A DNA stretch of 64,000 nucleotides from Asaia krungthepensis NRIC 0535. Lineage in GTDB: Bacteria > Pseudomonadota > Alphaproteobacteria > Acetobacterales > Acetobacteraceae. The position numbers were made by a program, and so were the translations under genes. Location of the stretch: contig NZ_BAPV01000057.1 of assembly GCF_025995175.1 (NCBI RefSeq), positions 124,001-188,000 on the forward strand. Direction: 5' to 3'. Below, in pieces: positions 18,671-27,314 of this stretch (position 1 is its first letter; every line of letters begins with the position of its first letter). Under the pieces are notes generated by a model that saw only the letters and a program-made list of their open reading frames with translations, ran no database searches and was not told the DNA's origin.

Positions 18671-18860
18671 GTTGCCTTTCCGCTGGGTTTCTGTGCCGGG
18701 GGACGGGACTTGACGCCTTCAAGCGTGGTGGGAATTTCCGATCACGCGTCCGGGGTTCAGCAGGCTTAGCGCGCCGGACGCGGATGCATGGCGAATGACA
18801 ACATGCCATCATGCCACCCGGATTTCATCCAGGAACCGGATTTTGATACGAGAGCACATC

Positions 18861-19805
18861 ATGCATCACCAGCACGAACGCGGTATGGGAGTGGAAGAGT
18901 GGCTTCTCCTGCTCGTTCTCGCTCTGCTCTGGGGCGGATCCTTTTTCTTTTTCAAGATCCTGGTCGCTCACGTCCCCCCCTTTACCGTCGTTCTCGGCCG
19001 GGTGGGCCTTGCCGCCATTGCTCTCAATCTTCTCCTGCTTGCAAAAGGCACGCCTCTGCCACTGGATGCAGCCCTATGGCGGCGTCTCATCGTCCTTGGT
19101 GCCCTGAACAACGTGATTCCGTTTTCCGCCATTGCCTTTGGCGAAACGAGGATTTCCAGCGGTCTGGCAGCAATCCTGAACGCAACCACACCTGTCTTCA
19201 CGATTATCGTGGCGCACTTTATGACCCATGACGAGAAACTGCGCTGGGGCAAGATTGTCGGAATCGTCATGGGGTTCGTCGGAGTGAGCGTCCTGATAGG
19301 TCCAGCGCTCTTCAACAACGGGGGACAGTCTTCAGTGCTGGGCGATTGCGCGTGTCTCGGCGCGGCGCTCAGCTACGGATTCGGCGGTGTCTATGCCCGG
19401 CGCTTCAGAACTATGGCACCGCTTCAGCTCGCCACCGGACAACTCACCGCAAGTACCCTGATCGCCCTGCCGCTCTCGTTCCTTGTCGATCATCCATGGC
19501 GGATGTCATCCCTCCCCGTCGAGGTATGGGCCGCTTTTGGAGGCATCGCCCTCCTCAGCACGGCGCTGGCCTTTATTCTGTATTTCAGGCTGCTTGCCAC
19601 TGCGGGTGCCACAAACCTCTCTCTGGTCACGTTTCTCCTCCCCATCATGGCTCTCGGGCTCGGAAGCCTTTTCCTCGGGGAAACGGTACGCTGGTACGCG
19701 ATCGCAGGACTGTTACTGATAGGCGGCGGTCTGGCCGCTATCGATGGTCGTCTGTGGCGTGCATGGCGCTTGCGGCGTACTCAATCATCCCCTTCCGTCG
19801 GGTGA
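18861..19805 (+). CDS. EamA/DMT-family permease
   Basis: A 314-residue inner-membrane protein with ten predicted segments in two EamA repeats. The first covers about 10-145, with the family motif LLWGGSFFFFKILV. The second covers about 160-300, ending in LGLGSLFLGETVRWYAIAG and LLIGGGLAAI. Family members export amino acids, purines or other metabolites, or carry nucleotide sugars. The start is uncertain: 18861 (MHHQHERG) and 18885 are both possible and neither has a strong ribosome binding site. It stands alone, with no neighbour that would reveal its substrate. Confidence 0.85.
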   Translation: MHHQHERGMGVEEWLLLLVLALLWGGSFFFFKILVAHVPPFTVVLGRVGLAAIALNLLLLAKGTPLPLDAALWRRLIVLGALNNVIPFSAIAFGETRISSGLAAILNATTPVFTIIVAHFMTHDEKLRWGKIVGIVMGFVGVSVLIGPALFNNGGQSSVLGDCACLGAALSYGFGGVYARRFRTMAPLQLATGQLTASTLIALPLSFLVDHPWRMSSLPVEVWAAFGGIALLSTALAFILYFRLLATAGATNLSLVTFLLPIMALGLGSLFLGETVRWYAIAGLLLIGGGLAAIDGRLWRAWRLRRTQSSPSVG

Positions 19806-19879
19806 TCGCCCGACACGCTCAGCCCCTCAGCGTCTTGTCATCGCGGCTGCACGCTCTCTGCATCAGAGCGTCCGATGCG

Positions 19880-20368
19880 TCAGTGCTCTGGAATGGCCAG
19901 CTTGAGAGACAGCAGCGCGACATGCTCGGGCGTGCGTCTCCCCAGAATGAGTTTGCGTCCGGCAATGATCCATCTCATTTCCATATTTCCACCCTGCGCT
20001 GTAGTAAATTCTCCATCCATCGGGACATCGATCTCGGAAATGCCATCTGCTTCGGAGAGAATAACGCGGGCGAGCTTCGGGAGGCGTCGACCATGCTGCC
20101 TGTCTGTCAGGCCAGAACCGGTATCCGCAAAGTCAAAAGAGACACTATTGACCCGCGGCGGAAGGATGTAACAGCACTCATCGCCAGACATTCCAAGACG
20201 ATCGCAAATACGCCCATCATCGGTTGATACGACAATAAATGGATCGGGAATTTCCCGGTCATTCGTATTCCTGTGACGCAAACGAGTAGGGAAACAAATG
20301 ATATTATCTTTATATTCACTATTTTTAGAATCAGTTATTGATTCTTTATCCGCTCTGTACTGTGTCAT
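19880..20368 (-). CDS. hypothetical protein, unrecognised
   Basis: A 162-codon frame that I do not recognise. It has no signal peptide or membrane segment. The N terminus (ITDSKNSEYKDNIICFPTRL) is polar. The C-terminal half is a mix of short beta-like stretches (MRWIIAGRKLILGRRTPEHV). Its first 120 bases and the upstream region are clearly less GC-rich than the surrounding genome, which suggests acquired or fast-evolving DNA. TAAGG about 13 bases before the ATG is a weak ribosome binding site. It may be a real orphan gene or chance. Confidence 0.4.
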   Translation of the reverse strand: MTQYRADKESITDSKNSEYKDNIICFPTRLRHRNTNDREIPDPFIVVSTDDGRICDRLGMSGDECCYILPPRVNSVSFDFADTGSGLTDRQHGRRLPKLARVILSEADGISEIDVPMDGEFTTAQGGNMEMRWIIAGRKLILGRRTPEHVALLSLKLAIPEH

Positions 20369-20749
20369 CAGATTCTTTGCCTTACGCCGTCTTTTGACGA
20401 TTGATCAGCCCAAAATCCCTTACCATCGCAAAGAGCGTGTAATTTAACAAATTGTGCAGGGTTGCGAAGATTTTCTCATACTTCGGCTGTCTCAACGTCA
20501 ATAAGCAGTATCACGCTAGGCCTTACCCGGTTAGGATTTTGCAAATGACGCGCTCGTGAAACCCGCATCGAAGCGCCCGTCCCGGCCGGGAGTGTCGGCA
20601 TCTCCGAATAAAAATGGTGCCATGATCGAGACGGAATTGGATTTAAAAACCAGCACAGCGTGCCGGGCTCGAGACACAGAACTCGCGTCCGAGCGTCAGG
20701 TGAGCCTGCCACGACGCTGGGTAGAAGCCTTTTGCGGGCTCTCAGATGC
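20369..20749. other. intergenic, AT-richer region
   Basis: About 380 bp between the orphan frame and the ndk terminator. The part from 20370 to 20520 is AT-richer than the neighbours and may hold the promoter of the orphan frame. I checked both strands for a tRNA cloverleaf or small-RNA shape and saw none. Frames of 70-90 codons here lack recognisable products. Confidence 0.4.
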
Positions 20750-20777
20750 AAAAAAAGGCGGCTTTTGAGCCGCCTTT
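20750..20777 (-). terminator. Rho-independent terminator of ndk
   Basis: The nine-bp stem AAAGGCGGC/GCCGCCTTT has a six-base loop. Read on the reverse strand it ends in a run of seven T, 26 bases after the ndk stop. Confidence 0.9.
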
Positions 20778-20802
20778 CTTCAATCTTGCAAGAGTATGGA
20801 AC

Positions 20803-21225
20803 TCAGGCGTGGATTTCGGTCTCAGCGAAGAAGAAAGCGATTTCGTTCTTCGCGTTCTCGAGGCTGTCGGAACCGTGAACCGAGTTCGCTTCGATGCTCT
20901 CTGCATAGAGCTTGCGCACGGTGCCTTCAGCGGCCTGGGCCGGGTTGGTGGCGCCCATGACTTCGCGGTGATGCGCAACGGCATTATCGCCCTGCAGCAC
21001 CTGCACTACGACCGGCTCGGACAGCATGGAAGCGACGAGGCTGCCATAGAAGGGGCGCTCGGCGTGAACCGCGTAGAAGGCCTTGGCCTGGTCTTCGGTC
21101 AGCTTGATGCGCTTCTGCGCGACGATACGCAGGCCAGCTTCTTCGAACACGGCGTTGATCTTGCCGGTCAGATTGCGGCGGGTCGCGTCGGGCTTGATGA
21201 TCGAAAGGGTGCGTTCCAGGGCCAT
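20803..21225 (-). CDS. ndk: nucleoside diphosphate kinase
   Basis: A 140-residue enzyme that moves the gamma-phosphate between nucleoside di- and triphosphates to balance NTP pools. The opening [20 protein letters not shown], the substrate block [12 protein letters not shown], and the active-site His117 in NSVHGSDS are diagnostic. Length is standard. It is divergent from the ABC-F gene with a 118-bp shared promoter region. Confidence 0.97.
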   Translation of the reverse strand: MALERTLSIIKPDATRRNLTGKINAVFEEAGLRIVAQKRIKLTEDQAKAFYAVHAERPFYGSLVASMLSEPVVVQVLQGDNAVAHHREVMGATNPAQAAEGTVRKLYAESIEANSVHGSDSLENAKNEIAFFFAETEIHA

Positions 21226-21343
21226 GAGGCATCTCCTGCGTGAAAAAAGAAAAGCGATGAACGCCCTTCCCCTAGAGCAAAACAGGACTTCCTGATAGTC
21301 CGCTTGACATCAAAACGCGTCCTAAATTGTCCGGGAAGATACT

Positions 21344-23236
21344 GTGAGCCTGCTGACCATCACCGACCTGACCCTGCGTATTGCGGGACGCGTCCTCCTC
21401 GATAATGCCTCCCTGAGCATCGACCCCGGTCGCAAGGTAGGACTCGTTGGCCGCAACGGCGCCGGCAAGTCCACCCTGCTTGCGGCTATCGCAGGCGATT
21501 TCCACCCCGACGGAGGCACGATACAGTTGTCGAACCGGGCAAGCATGGGGCGCGTGAAACAGGAAACGCCCGACGGCGACGCATCCCTCATCGAGACGGT
21601 GCTTGCGGGCGATCTCGAGCGCGCACGTCTGCTGCACGACGCGGAAACCATGAGTGATCCGACTCGTCTGGCCGATATTCACGAGCGGTTGCTGGTGATC
21701 GATGCCCACACGGCACCTGCGCGCGCAGCGAGCATCCTCTCCGGCCTTGGCTTCGACCACGACGCACAGCTTCGGCCCGTCTCCTCATTTTCCGGCGGAT
21801 GGCGAATGCGCGTTGCCCTGGCGACTGCCCTCTTCCTGAACCCGGACCTGCTGCTGCTTGACGAACCGACGAACCATCTGGATATCGAAGCGACGATCTG
21901 GCTGGAAAACTGGCTCAAATCCTTCTCGGGCGCGGCCATCGTCGTCAGCCATGACCGATCCCTGCTCGACAGTGTGGTCGATTCCATCGCCCATCTGGAC
22001 AAGGGGAAGCTCAGCCTCACACCGGGAGGCTATAACGAGTTCATTCGTATCCGTACGGAACAGGCACTTCAGCAGAACCGCGCCGCAGAGCGTCTGGCCG
22101 CCCAGCGCGCCCATATGCAGTCTTTCGTCGACCGTTTCCGGGCAAAAGCAACAAAAGCGCGACAGGCGCAGGCTCGCCTGAAAGCCCTGGCCCGGCTGCC
22201 GCAGATCGACTCAGTGGTCGAGGACACGCCGACCCGGTTCGCTTTCCCCGAACCCACACCGCTGCCGCCGCCCATGCTCTCGCTCGACAAGGTGAGTGTA
22301 GGATATGACGGAAAGGCTGTCCTCTCCCAGCTCTCCTGCCGTCTCGATCTCGATGACCGCATCGCCCTCCTCGGACAGAATGGCAAAGGCAAATCGACTT
22401 TTGCGAAGCTGCTGGCCGGCCGTCTGGCGCCCCTGGCCGGGAGCGTCAACCATTCCTCCCGGCTGAGGATCGGATATTTCGCCCAGCATCAGGGCGATGA
22501 ACTGATTCTGACCGACACGCCCATCGACCATATGGGCCGCGCGATGCCCGACGCCACACCCGTCGCGGTGCGAGCCCAGCTCGACCGCTTCGGCCTCGAT
22601 GCCGGCAAGGCGGAATCGCGCGTCGGCGATCTTTCGGGGGGCGAGAAGGCACGACTTCTCCTGGCCCTTGCCACGCGTAACGCGCCGCATCTCCTGCTGC
22701 TCGATGAGCCAACGAACCATCTCGACCTCGATGCGCGCGATGCCCTGATCCGGGCGCTATGCGATTTCGAAGGGGCGGTGATCCTCATCAGCCATGATTC
22801 CCATCTGGTCGAGTCTGTCGCCGATCGCCTCTGGCTGGTCGATGACGGCACGATAACGCCTTTTGATGATGATATGGACGGGTACAGAACCTGGCTGATC
22901 GACCGCGCACGCAAGGCTGCAAGCGATACCAGACCCGAGAGTGACCTTGACAGTGCAGGACGCAAGGATCAGCGCCGTGACCGCGCAGAACTGCGCAAGG
23001 CCCTCGCCCCCCTGCGCAAGGAGGCCAAAGCGGCCGAGCATCTTCTGGAGCAGCTTGGCAAGGAACGGGGACGCATCGAGAGCCGCCTGGCAGATCCTGC
23101 GCTCTACGAAAAAAGCGACGCCAGCGAGATCACCAAACTCAACACGAGACTTGCCGCCCTGAGGCTAGAGGAGCAGGCGGCAGAAGGACGCTGGCTCGCT
23201 GCTGAAGCAGAGATAGATGAAGCAAACCGCGGCTAG
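21344..23236 (+). CDS. ABC-F family ATPase (Uup/YheS-like)
   Basis: A 630-residue soluble protein with two ABC ATPase domains and no membrane segments, the ABC-F layout that works on ribosomes. It starts at a GTG preceded by GGAAGA. Domain 1 has Walker A GRNGAGKST (about 36-44), signature FSGGWRMRVALA and Walker B LLLLDEPTNHLD. A linker of about 80 residues, rich in Arg/Gln/Ala, carries the P-site tRNA-interaction motif. Domain 2 has GQNGKGKST (about 344), LSGGEKARLLLALA and a second LLLLDEPTNHLD. Residues from about 540 form a charged coiled coil. AI-2E family permease follows after 42 bp. Confidence 0.92.
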   Translation: MSLLTITDLTLRIAGRVLLDNASLSIDPGRKVGLVGRNGAGKSTLLAAIAGDFHPDGGTIQLSNRASMGRVKQETPDGDASLIETVLAGDLERARLLHDAETMSDPTRLADIHERLLVIDAHTAPARAASILSGLGFDHDAQLRPVSSFSGGWRMRVALATALFLNPDLLLLDEPTNHLDIEATIWLENWLKSFSGAAIVVSHDRSLLDSVVDSIAHLDKGKLSLTPGGYNEFIRIRTEQALQQNRAAERLAAQRAHMQSFVDRFRAKATKARQAQARLKALARLPQIDSVVEDTPTRFAFPEPTPLPPPMLSLDKVSVGYDGKAVLSQLSCRLDLDDRIALLGQNGKGKSTFAKLLAGRLAPLAGSVNHSSRLRIGYFAQHQGDELILTDTPIDHMGRAMPDATPVAVRAQLDRFGLDAGKAESRVGDLSGGEKARLLLALATRNAPHLLLLDEPTNHLDLDARDALIRALCDFEGAVILISHDSHLVESVADRLWLVDDGTITPFDDDMDGYRTWLIDRARKAASDTRPESDLDSAGRKDQRRDRAELRKALAPLRKEAKAAEHLLEQLGKERGRIESRLADPALYEKSDASEITKLNTRLAALRLEEQAAEGRWLAAEAEIDEANRG

Positions 23237-23278
23237 ACTTTATCGTTACAGGACAGAAGATTAACGAAAAGAGAGACG

Positions 23279-24397
23279 ATGTCCGAAACTCATCATGACG
23301 ACGCCCAAGGGGCCGGGCTTGAGCTGACACGGATCTTCAAGATCCTGCGTTTCACTCTCATTGTGACCATCGTTGTGCTGGCGCTGTGGCTCATAGGCGA
23401 TGTGCTGATGGTCATATTTGCGGCCACATTATTCGCGGTTATCCTTCACGGTCTGGCACGCATTCTACGCGACCGTGTGCGTATCCCCTATCAGTTGGCT
23501 GTGGGGCTCGTCGCTCTCGTCATTCTTCTCGCTATTGCAGCGCTTTTCTACTTCAGCGGGCCGCAGATCGGCGATCAGTTCGTCAAGCTGAAGCAGGCCC
23601 TCGTCACGCAATACGGTCAGGTGCGCAGCCAGATGAGCACCAGCACATGGGGCCAGTTCGCGCTCGATCATCTGCCCAAGTCCCTCGGCGGCAACGAGGC
23701 AGGGAGCGGGCCCTCCCTTGGGGCAGGGCTGGCAAATTCCGTGACTGGCATTCTCTCCAGTGCTTTTGGCCTGCTTGGGACGATCGCTGTCATTCTGATT
23801 GCCGGGCTCTATTTCGCGATGTCTCCCGCAATCTATGTCGACGGCATGCTGCGTCTCGTCCCCGAAAGCCATCGACCCGTAGCGCGCAAACTCATTCTCA
23901 CGGCCGGCACAACGCTCTGGTCGTGGACAATCGGGCAGGCGTTCGACATGCTCGCTGTCGGCCTGGCTTCAGGGATCGGATTGGCCGTGCTCGGGGTCCC
24001 GCTGGCCATGGCACTCGGCGTCGTGGCCGGTCTGTGCAACTTCATCCCGTATATCGGTGCCATTCTTGGAGCTATCCCCGCCGTATTGATCGCCCTTTCG
24101 CAAGGCACCCGAACCGGTCTGATGGTCGCCGGGCTCTACTGCGTCATCCAGTTTCTGGAAGGCAATGTCCTCGCCCCGCTCATTCAGCGTCACGCCGTTC
24201 ATATGCCGCCGGCACTCGCGATCCTGTCCCAGACAGTCTTCGGGACTATCCTGGGCGTCCCCGGCCTCATCCTTGCCTCTCCCCTCACCGCCGCGCTTCT
24301 CGCCATCGGCGACAAGGGAACAGCACCTTTGGCAGATGACATGAGGACCGGTGAGACCATGGGGGACGCCCCCCTTTCCAAGGATGGCGCGCGGTAA
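23279..24397 (+). CDS. AI-2E family (PerM-type) membrane protein
   Basis: A 372-residue protein with about eight hydrophobic segments. After a short N-terminal cytoplasmic stretch there are two segments (about 15-65), a central amphipathic region (about 85-150), then the conserved LCNFIPYIGAILGAIPAVLIAL and QFLEGNVLAPLIQRHAVHMPP blocks typical of the family. Members have been linked to AI-2 export, Na+/H+ antiport and other transport, so the substrate is open. It is probably co-transcribed with the ABC-F gene and is followed by a terminator. Confidence 0.88.
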   Translation: MSETHHDDAQGAGLELTRIFKILRFTLIVTIVVLALWLIGDVLMVIFAATLFAVILHGLARILRDRVRIPYQLAVGLVALVILLAIAALFYFSGPQIGDQFVKLKQALVTQYGQVRSQMSTSTWGQFALDHLPKSLGGNEAGSGPSLGAGLANSVTGILSSAFGLLGTIAVILIAGLYFAMSPAIYVDGMLRLVPESHRPVARKLILTAGTTLWSWTIGQAFDMLAVGLASGIGLAVLGVPLAMALGVVAGLCNFIPYIGAILGAIPAVLIALSQGTRTGLMVAGLYCVIQFLEGNVLAPLIQRHAVHMPPALAILSQTVFGTILGVPGLILASPLTAALLAIGDKGTAPLADDMRTGETMGDAPLSKDGAR

Positions 24398-24409
24398 TCC
24401 CCTATTCCT

Positions 24410-24440
24410 GAAGCTCCCTGTCTTGCTGGGAGCTTCTTCT
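24410..24440 (+). terminator. Rho-independent terminator after the AI-2E family gene
   Basis: A nine-bp stem GAAGCTCCC/GGGAGCTTC with a nine-base loop, followed by TTCT, twelve bases after the stop. The region from here to 24743 (about 300 bp) contains no further feature I can support. Confidence 0.75.
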
Positions 24441-24743
24441 CACCGACAGTGCCGGGCCGGCAGCCCGCTGTGACCTCCACCGAAACCCTGAGTGGCAGCA
24501 ATTAAGGGCACGTCGGTCAGGGCGCCCCGGGAACAGCAGCTTTATCGAGCGCCGGGCATCTCCGGATCTCCCGAACGTCTGTTTTTTCAATGCCGCTGAC
24601 GAACTGACGTGGCCGCCGCCTGCTTCGCGCCGCTGACACGCGAGACGCTTGTCCCCTTCACGCGTTCGCGAGATTTTTCTCTTGCTCCTTACACTATGTC
24701 AGCAGCGCATGGTCAGGCCGGAGACAAGAGAGGGACTCTGACA

Positions 24744-25535
24744 ATGCGCGATCGCTCAATCGGCGAAATGGCCACCCAGTGCGGTCTTTCCATCCGTAGC
24801 TTGCGGCATCTCGAAGAAAAAGGGCTGATCGTACCCCGACGCTCCGAAGCGGGGCGCCGTGTCTATGGCGCCGACGACGTCGCCCTGATCACAAAGATCA
24901 TGGTGCTCAAACAATCGGGATATCGCCTGTCGGAAATCTCGGCAGCCATGCTCGAACCCTCTCTCGATTCCCGGAGCCTGATCGACACCCAGATCCAGCA
25001 TCTCACAGCCAAGCAGCGCGAGATCGCGGCCATGTTGCGCCGCCTGCACCAGACACGCGATCTCATGGAAAACTGCGCGGTGCCGGATGTGGACGGGCTC
25101 TGTTCCCTGATCAATGAGGCGCAGAAAATCATGACAAACCAGGACTACAAGGACATTGCGAAGCGTTACTCTTTCTCTGAGGAAGAATGGGATCGTTGGC
25201 AAAGCGTGGGCGCGGCACTGTTCCCCGATGACGCCCGAACGACGTACGAGCACAGCTGGGAATCCCTGATCGCGCGAGTGGAGCACGCTGTCCAACGCAA
25301 TATCGATCCCGCATCCGCAGAGGCGCAGAATCTGCTTGGAGAATGGCTGCAGCTTCAGCAACCTATGCTCGACGCTCTTGGCAAGGAGCACTGGAGCAAG
25401 GCCGCCTCCATGTATGCCGATATGGAAAGCTGGCAGACAGACACGGTCAAGGCGCCGTTCAGCGCAGCGGTTTATGGCTTCATGACAGCCGCACAAAAGT
25501 GTCGCGCCGAGAAAGCGCAAGCGCCCTGCCCCTGA
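24744..25535 (+). CDS. MerR-family regulator with TipAS-like ligand domain
   Basis: A 263-residue regulator. The ATG at 24744 follows GAGAGGGA at good spacing; the longer frame adds 45 residues without homology. Residues about 3-72 are the MerR winged helix (SIGEMATQCGLSIRSLRHLE, then GRRVYGADDVALI), followed by the coiled dimerisation helix (about 85-120). Residues about 145-255 resemble the TipAS domain, a helical globin-like pocket that binds diverse hydrophobic or peptide antibiotics (YSFSEEEWDRW, WLQLQQPMLDALG). TipA-type proteins sense drugs and switch on resistance genes. No obvious target gene is adjacent. Confidence 0.85.
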   Translation: MRDRSIGEMATQCGLSIRSLRHLEEKGLIVPRRSEAGRRVYGADDVALITKIMVLKQSGYRLSEISAAMLEPSLDSRSLIDTQIQHLTAKQREIAAMLRRLHQTRDLMENCAVPDVDGLCSLINEAQKIMTNQDYKDIAKRYSFSEEEWDRWQSVGAALFPDDARTTYEHSWESLIARVEHAVQRNIDPASAEAQNLLGEWLQLQQPMLDALGKEHWSKAASMYADMESWQTDTVKAPFSAAVYGFMTAAQKCRAEKAQAPCP

Positions 25536-25619
25536 AGTTCAAGGCAGATGCCTACACAGCTTTGAGGCGGAATGAGGAACGGACAGCGTCGCCTGCCCGC
25601 TCCTGTCGCCATGAAAGGC

Positions 25620-26081
25620 TCAGGGTACGTCGGTTTTCGCGAAGCCCTGACCATCGATCAGGCGCCTGAGAGCCGCCCAGTCTTCGTCTCCGAAACTCTG
25701 GACCTTGAACCTTGCCTTCGGATTGGCTCTGGTGATCGCCGTGTTGTTCCAGTCAGCCCCGCTCACCCCCGTCCAGAGCGCAAGCTCGAAGGCTTCTCCA
25801 TCCCGGATATGCCCGCTTATGACAACATCCCCCGTCGATGGCGCGGGCGAAGTCAGAGGCGCCCAGCCATGGGTGTGGGCCTGAAGCCATAGATTGAGTT
25901 CGTGTGTCTCGGCCACACTGAGAATGCGACTCTGTTTGGTCTGCTCGATCGTGAGCGTCACATCGCTGACCGGCTCGAAGCGTACCGGGCGTAACGCTGG
26001 CAACGCGAAGAACCAGATCACGGCCACGGTGGACAGGACCACCGCCACGAACCCGACAACGAGGAGTGTTTCCTTCCTCAA
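25620..26081 (-). CDS. small membrane-anchored protein of unknown function in a glycan operon
   Basis: A 153-residue protein with one N-terminal membrane segment (about 7-27). The rest is probably periplasmic, because positive residues (MRKE) precede the segment. I do not recognise a family. The soluble part carries HTHGWAPLTSPAPSTGDVVI and ALWTGVSGADWNNTAI, mainly beta-like. The ATG overlaps the stop of the DegT aminotransferase by four bases, so its synthesis is coupled to a sugar-modifying enzyme. A role in surface-glycan assembly is inference from position only. Confidence 0.7.
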   Translation of the reverse strand: MRKETLLVVGFVAVVLSTVAVIWFFALPALRPVRFEPVSDVTLTIEQTKQSRILSVAETHELNLWLQAHTHGWAPLTSPAPSTGDVVISGHIRDGEAFELALWTGVSGADWNNTAITRANPKARFKVQSFGDEDWAALRRLIDGQGFAKTDVP

Positions 26082-27259
26082 GCGCCCTGCTCCTGTGTCA
26101 CAGGCTTCGCATCCGCCTGGCTGAAGAACGCCTGCACCGCCCCGATCACCCGGTCGATCTCTGGGTCAGTCAGCTCAGGATGAAGCGGCAAGGCAAGGAT
26201 ACGCGCACCAAGCTCTTCGGAAACCGGCAATGAGACGGTTTCGTCATGATGCTCGGCATAGGCAGGCTGCTCATGAAGCGGGCGAGGGTAATAGACGACG
26301 CTGGGAATTCCGGCGTCTCCCAGGCTGGCCTGCAGCGCGTCACGCGTGGCGGCATCCGGAAGCAGGATCGAGTAAATGGCCCATGCGCTTTCCGAATGGG
26401 CGATGCGATATGGCGTCTGAACGAGCCCCGAGAGTGCAGCGTCATAACGAGAGGCGATGGCGTCGCGACGCTTCAGTTCGTCTTCGAAAACGTCGAGTTT
26501 GGCCAGCAGAATCGCCGCCTGAAGCGTGTCGAGGCGGCCATTGAGCCCGATACGCAGCACCTCATAGCGCGTGCGCCCTTCGCCATGGGTGCGGAGCGAG
26601 CGATAAAGTGCGGCGCGCTCCGCATCATCGGTCAGGATTGCTCCGCCATCGCCATAGGCGCCGAGAGGCTTGGAGGGGAAGAAAGACAGCGTGGTGGCCA
26701 GAGCCTCACGCCCGAGTTTCTGCCCGTCGAGAGACGCCCCGAATGCCTGGGCGCAATCCGCCATGAGCAGCACATCTTCGGCCTCGGCAATGTCGCGCAA
26801 TTGCGCCCATGGGGCAGGCTGGCCGAACAGGTCGACCCCGATGATCACGCGCGGCTCAAGCTCGCCCTGCGCGCGTATCGAGGCCAGGCGGTCACGCAGA
26901 CTGGCGGGATCGATCTGGAAACTGCGCGGATCCACATCGACGAAGACCGGCGTCGCGCCGAGCAGGAGCACGACCTCTGCAGTTGCCGTATAGGTGAAGG
27001 CGGGCAGAAACACGGCGTCGCCCGGGCCGATTTCCTCAGCCATGAGGACCATCAGCAGGGCATCAGTCCCGGAGGAAACACTGACCGCATGCTGTGCGCC
27101 GCTATAGGCGCAAAGACGTGACTCGAGTTCGGCCACTTCCGGCCCCATGACGAATTTGCAGTGCTCGAGAACCGTATCGATCCGTGCGCGTAAAGGCGCG
27201 CCCAGACGCGCCTGCTGTCTGGGCAGATCGAGAAAGGAGATGGGGGCTTTATCGCTCAT
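26078..27259 (-). CDS. DegT/DnrJ/EryC1/StrS family sugar aminotransferase
   Basis: A 393-residue PLP enzyme that aminates a keto-sugar nucleotide, usually at C3 or C4. The ATG at 27259 has AAGGTG upstream; the longer frame adds 55 unrelated residues. Visible are SVSSGTDALLM, the ligand block LPAFTYTATAEVVLLLGATP, ADCAQAFGA, and the PLP Lys197 in FFPSKPLGAYGDGG. The strongest context is the dehydratase gene 55 bp upstream, which would make the 4-keto-6-deoxy sugar. A WbpE/PglE/VioA-like product (amino or diamino deoxyhexose) is likely, though the exact sugar cannot be read. Confidence 0.88.
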   Translation of the reverse strand: MSDKAPISFLDLPRQQARLGAPLRARIDTVLEHCKFVMGPEVAELESRLCAYSGAQHAVSVSSGTDALLMVLMAEEIGPGDAVFLPAFTYTATAEVVLLLGATPVFVDVDPRSFQIDPASLRDRLASIRAQGELEPRVIIGVDLFGQPAPWAQLRDIAEAEDVLLMADCAQAFGASLDGQKLGREALATTLSFFPSKPLGAYGDGGAILTDDAERAALYRSLRTHGEGRTRYEVLRIGLNGRLDTLQAAILLAKLDVFEDELKRRDAIASRYDAALSGLVQTPYRIAHSESAWAIYSILLPDAATRDALQASLGDAGIPSVVYYPRPLHEQPAYAEHHDETVSLPVSEELGARILALPLHPELTDPEIDRVIGAVQAFFSQADAKPVTQEQGA

Positions 27260-27314
27260 GGCACCTTGTTTTCCCTGTGCGGCCAGTGACGGGCCGGTCC
27301 TGTATCGCGCATGA

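Noticed and set aside
20476..20751. Possible small RNA or tRNA between the orphan frame and ndk
   Set aside because: I could not fold a cloverleaf or find a T-arm consensus on either strand.
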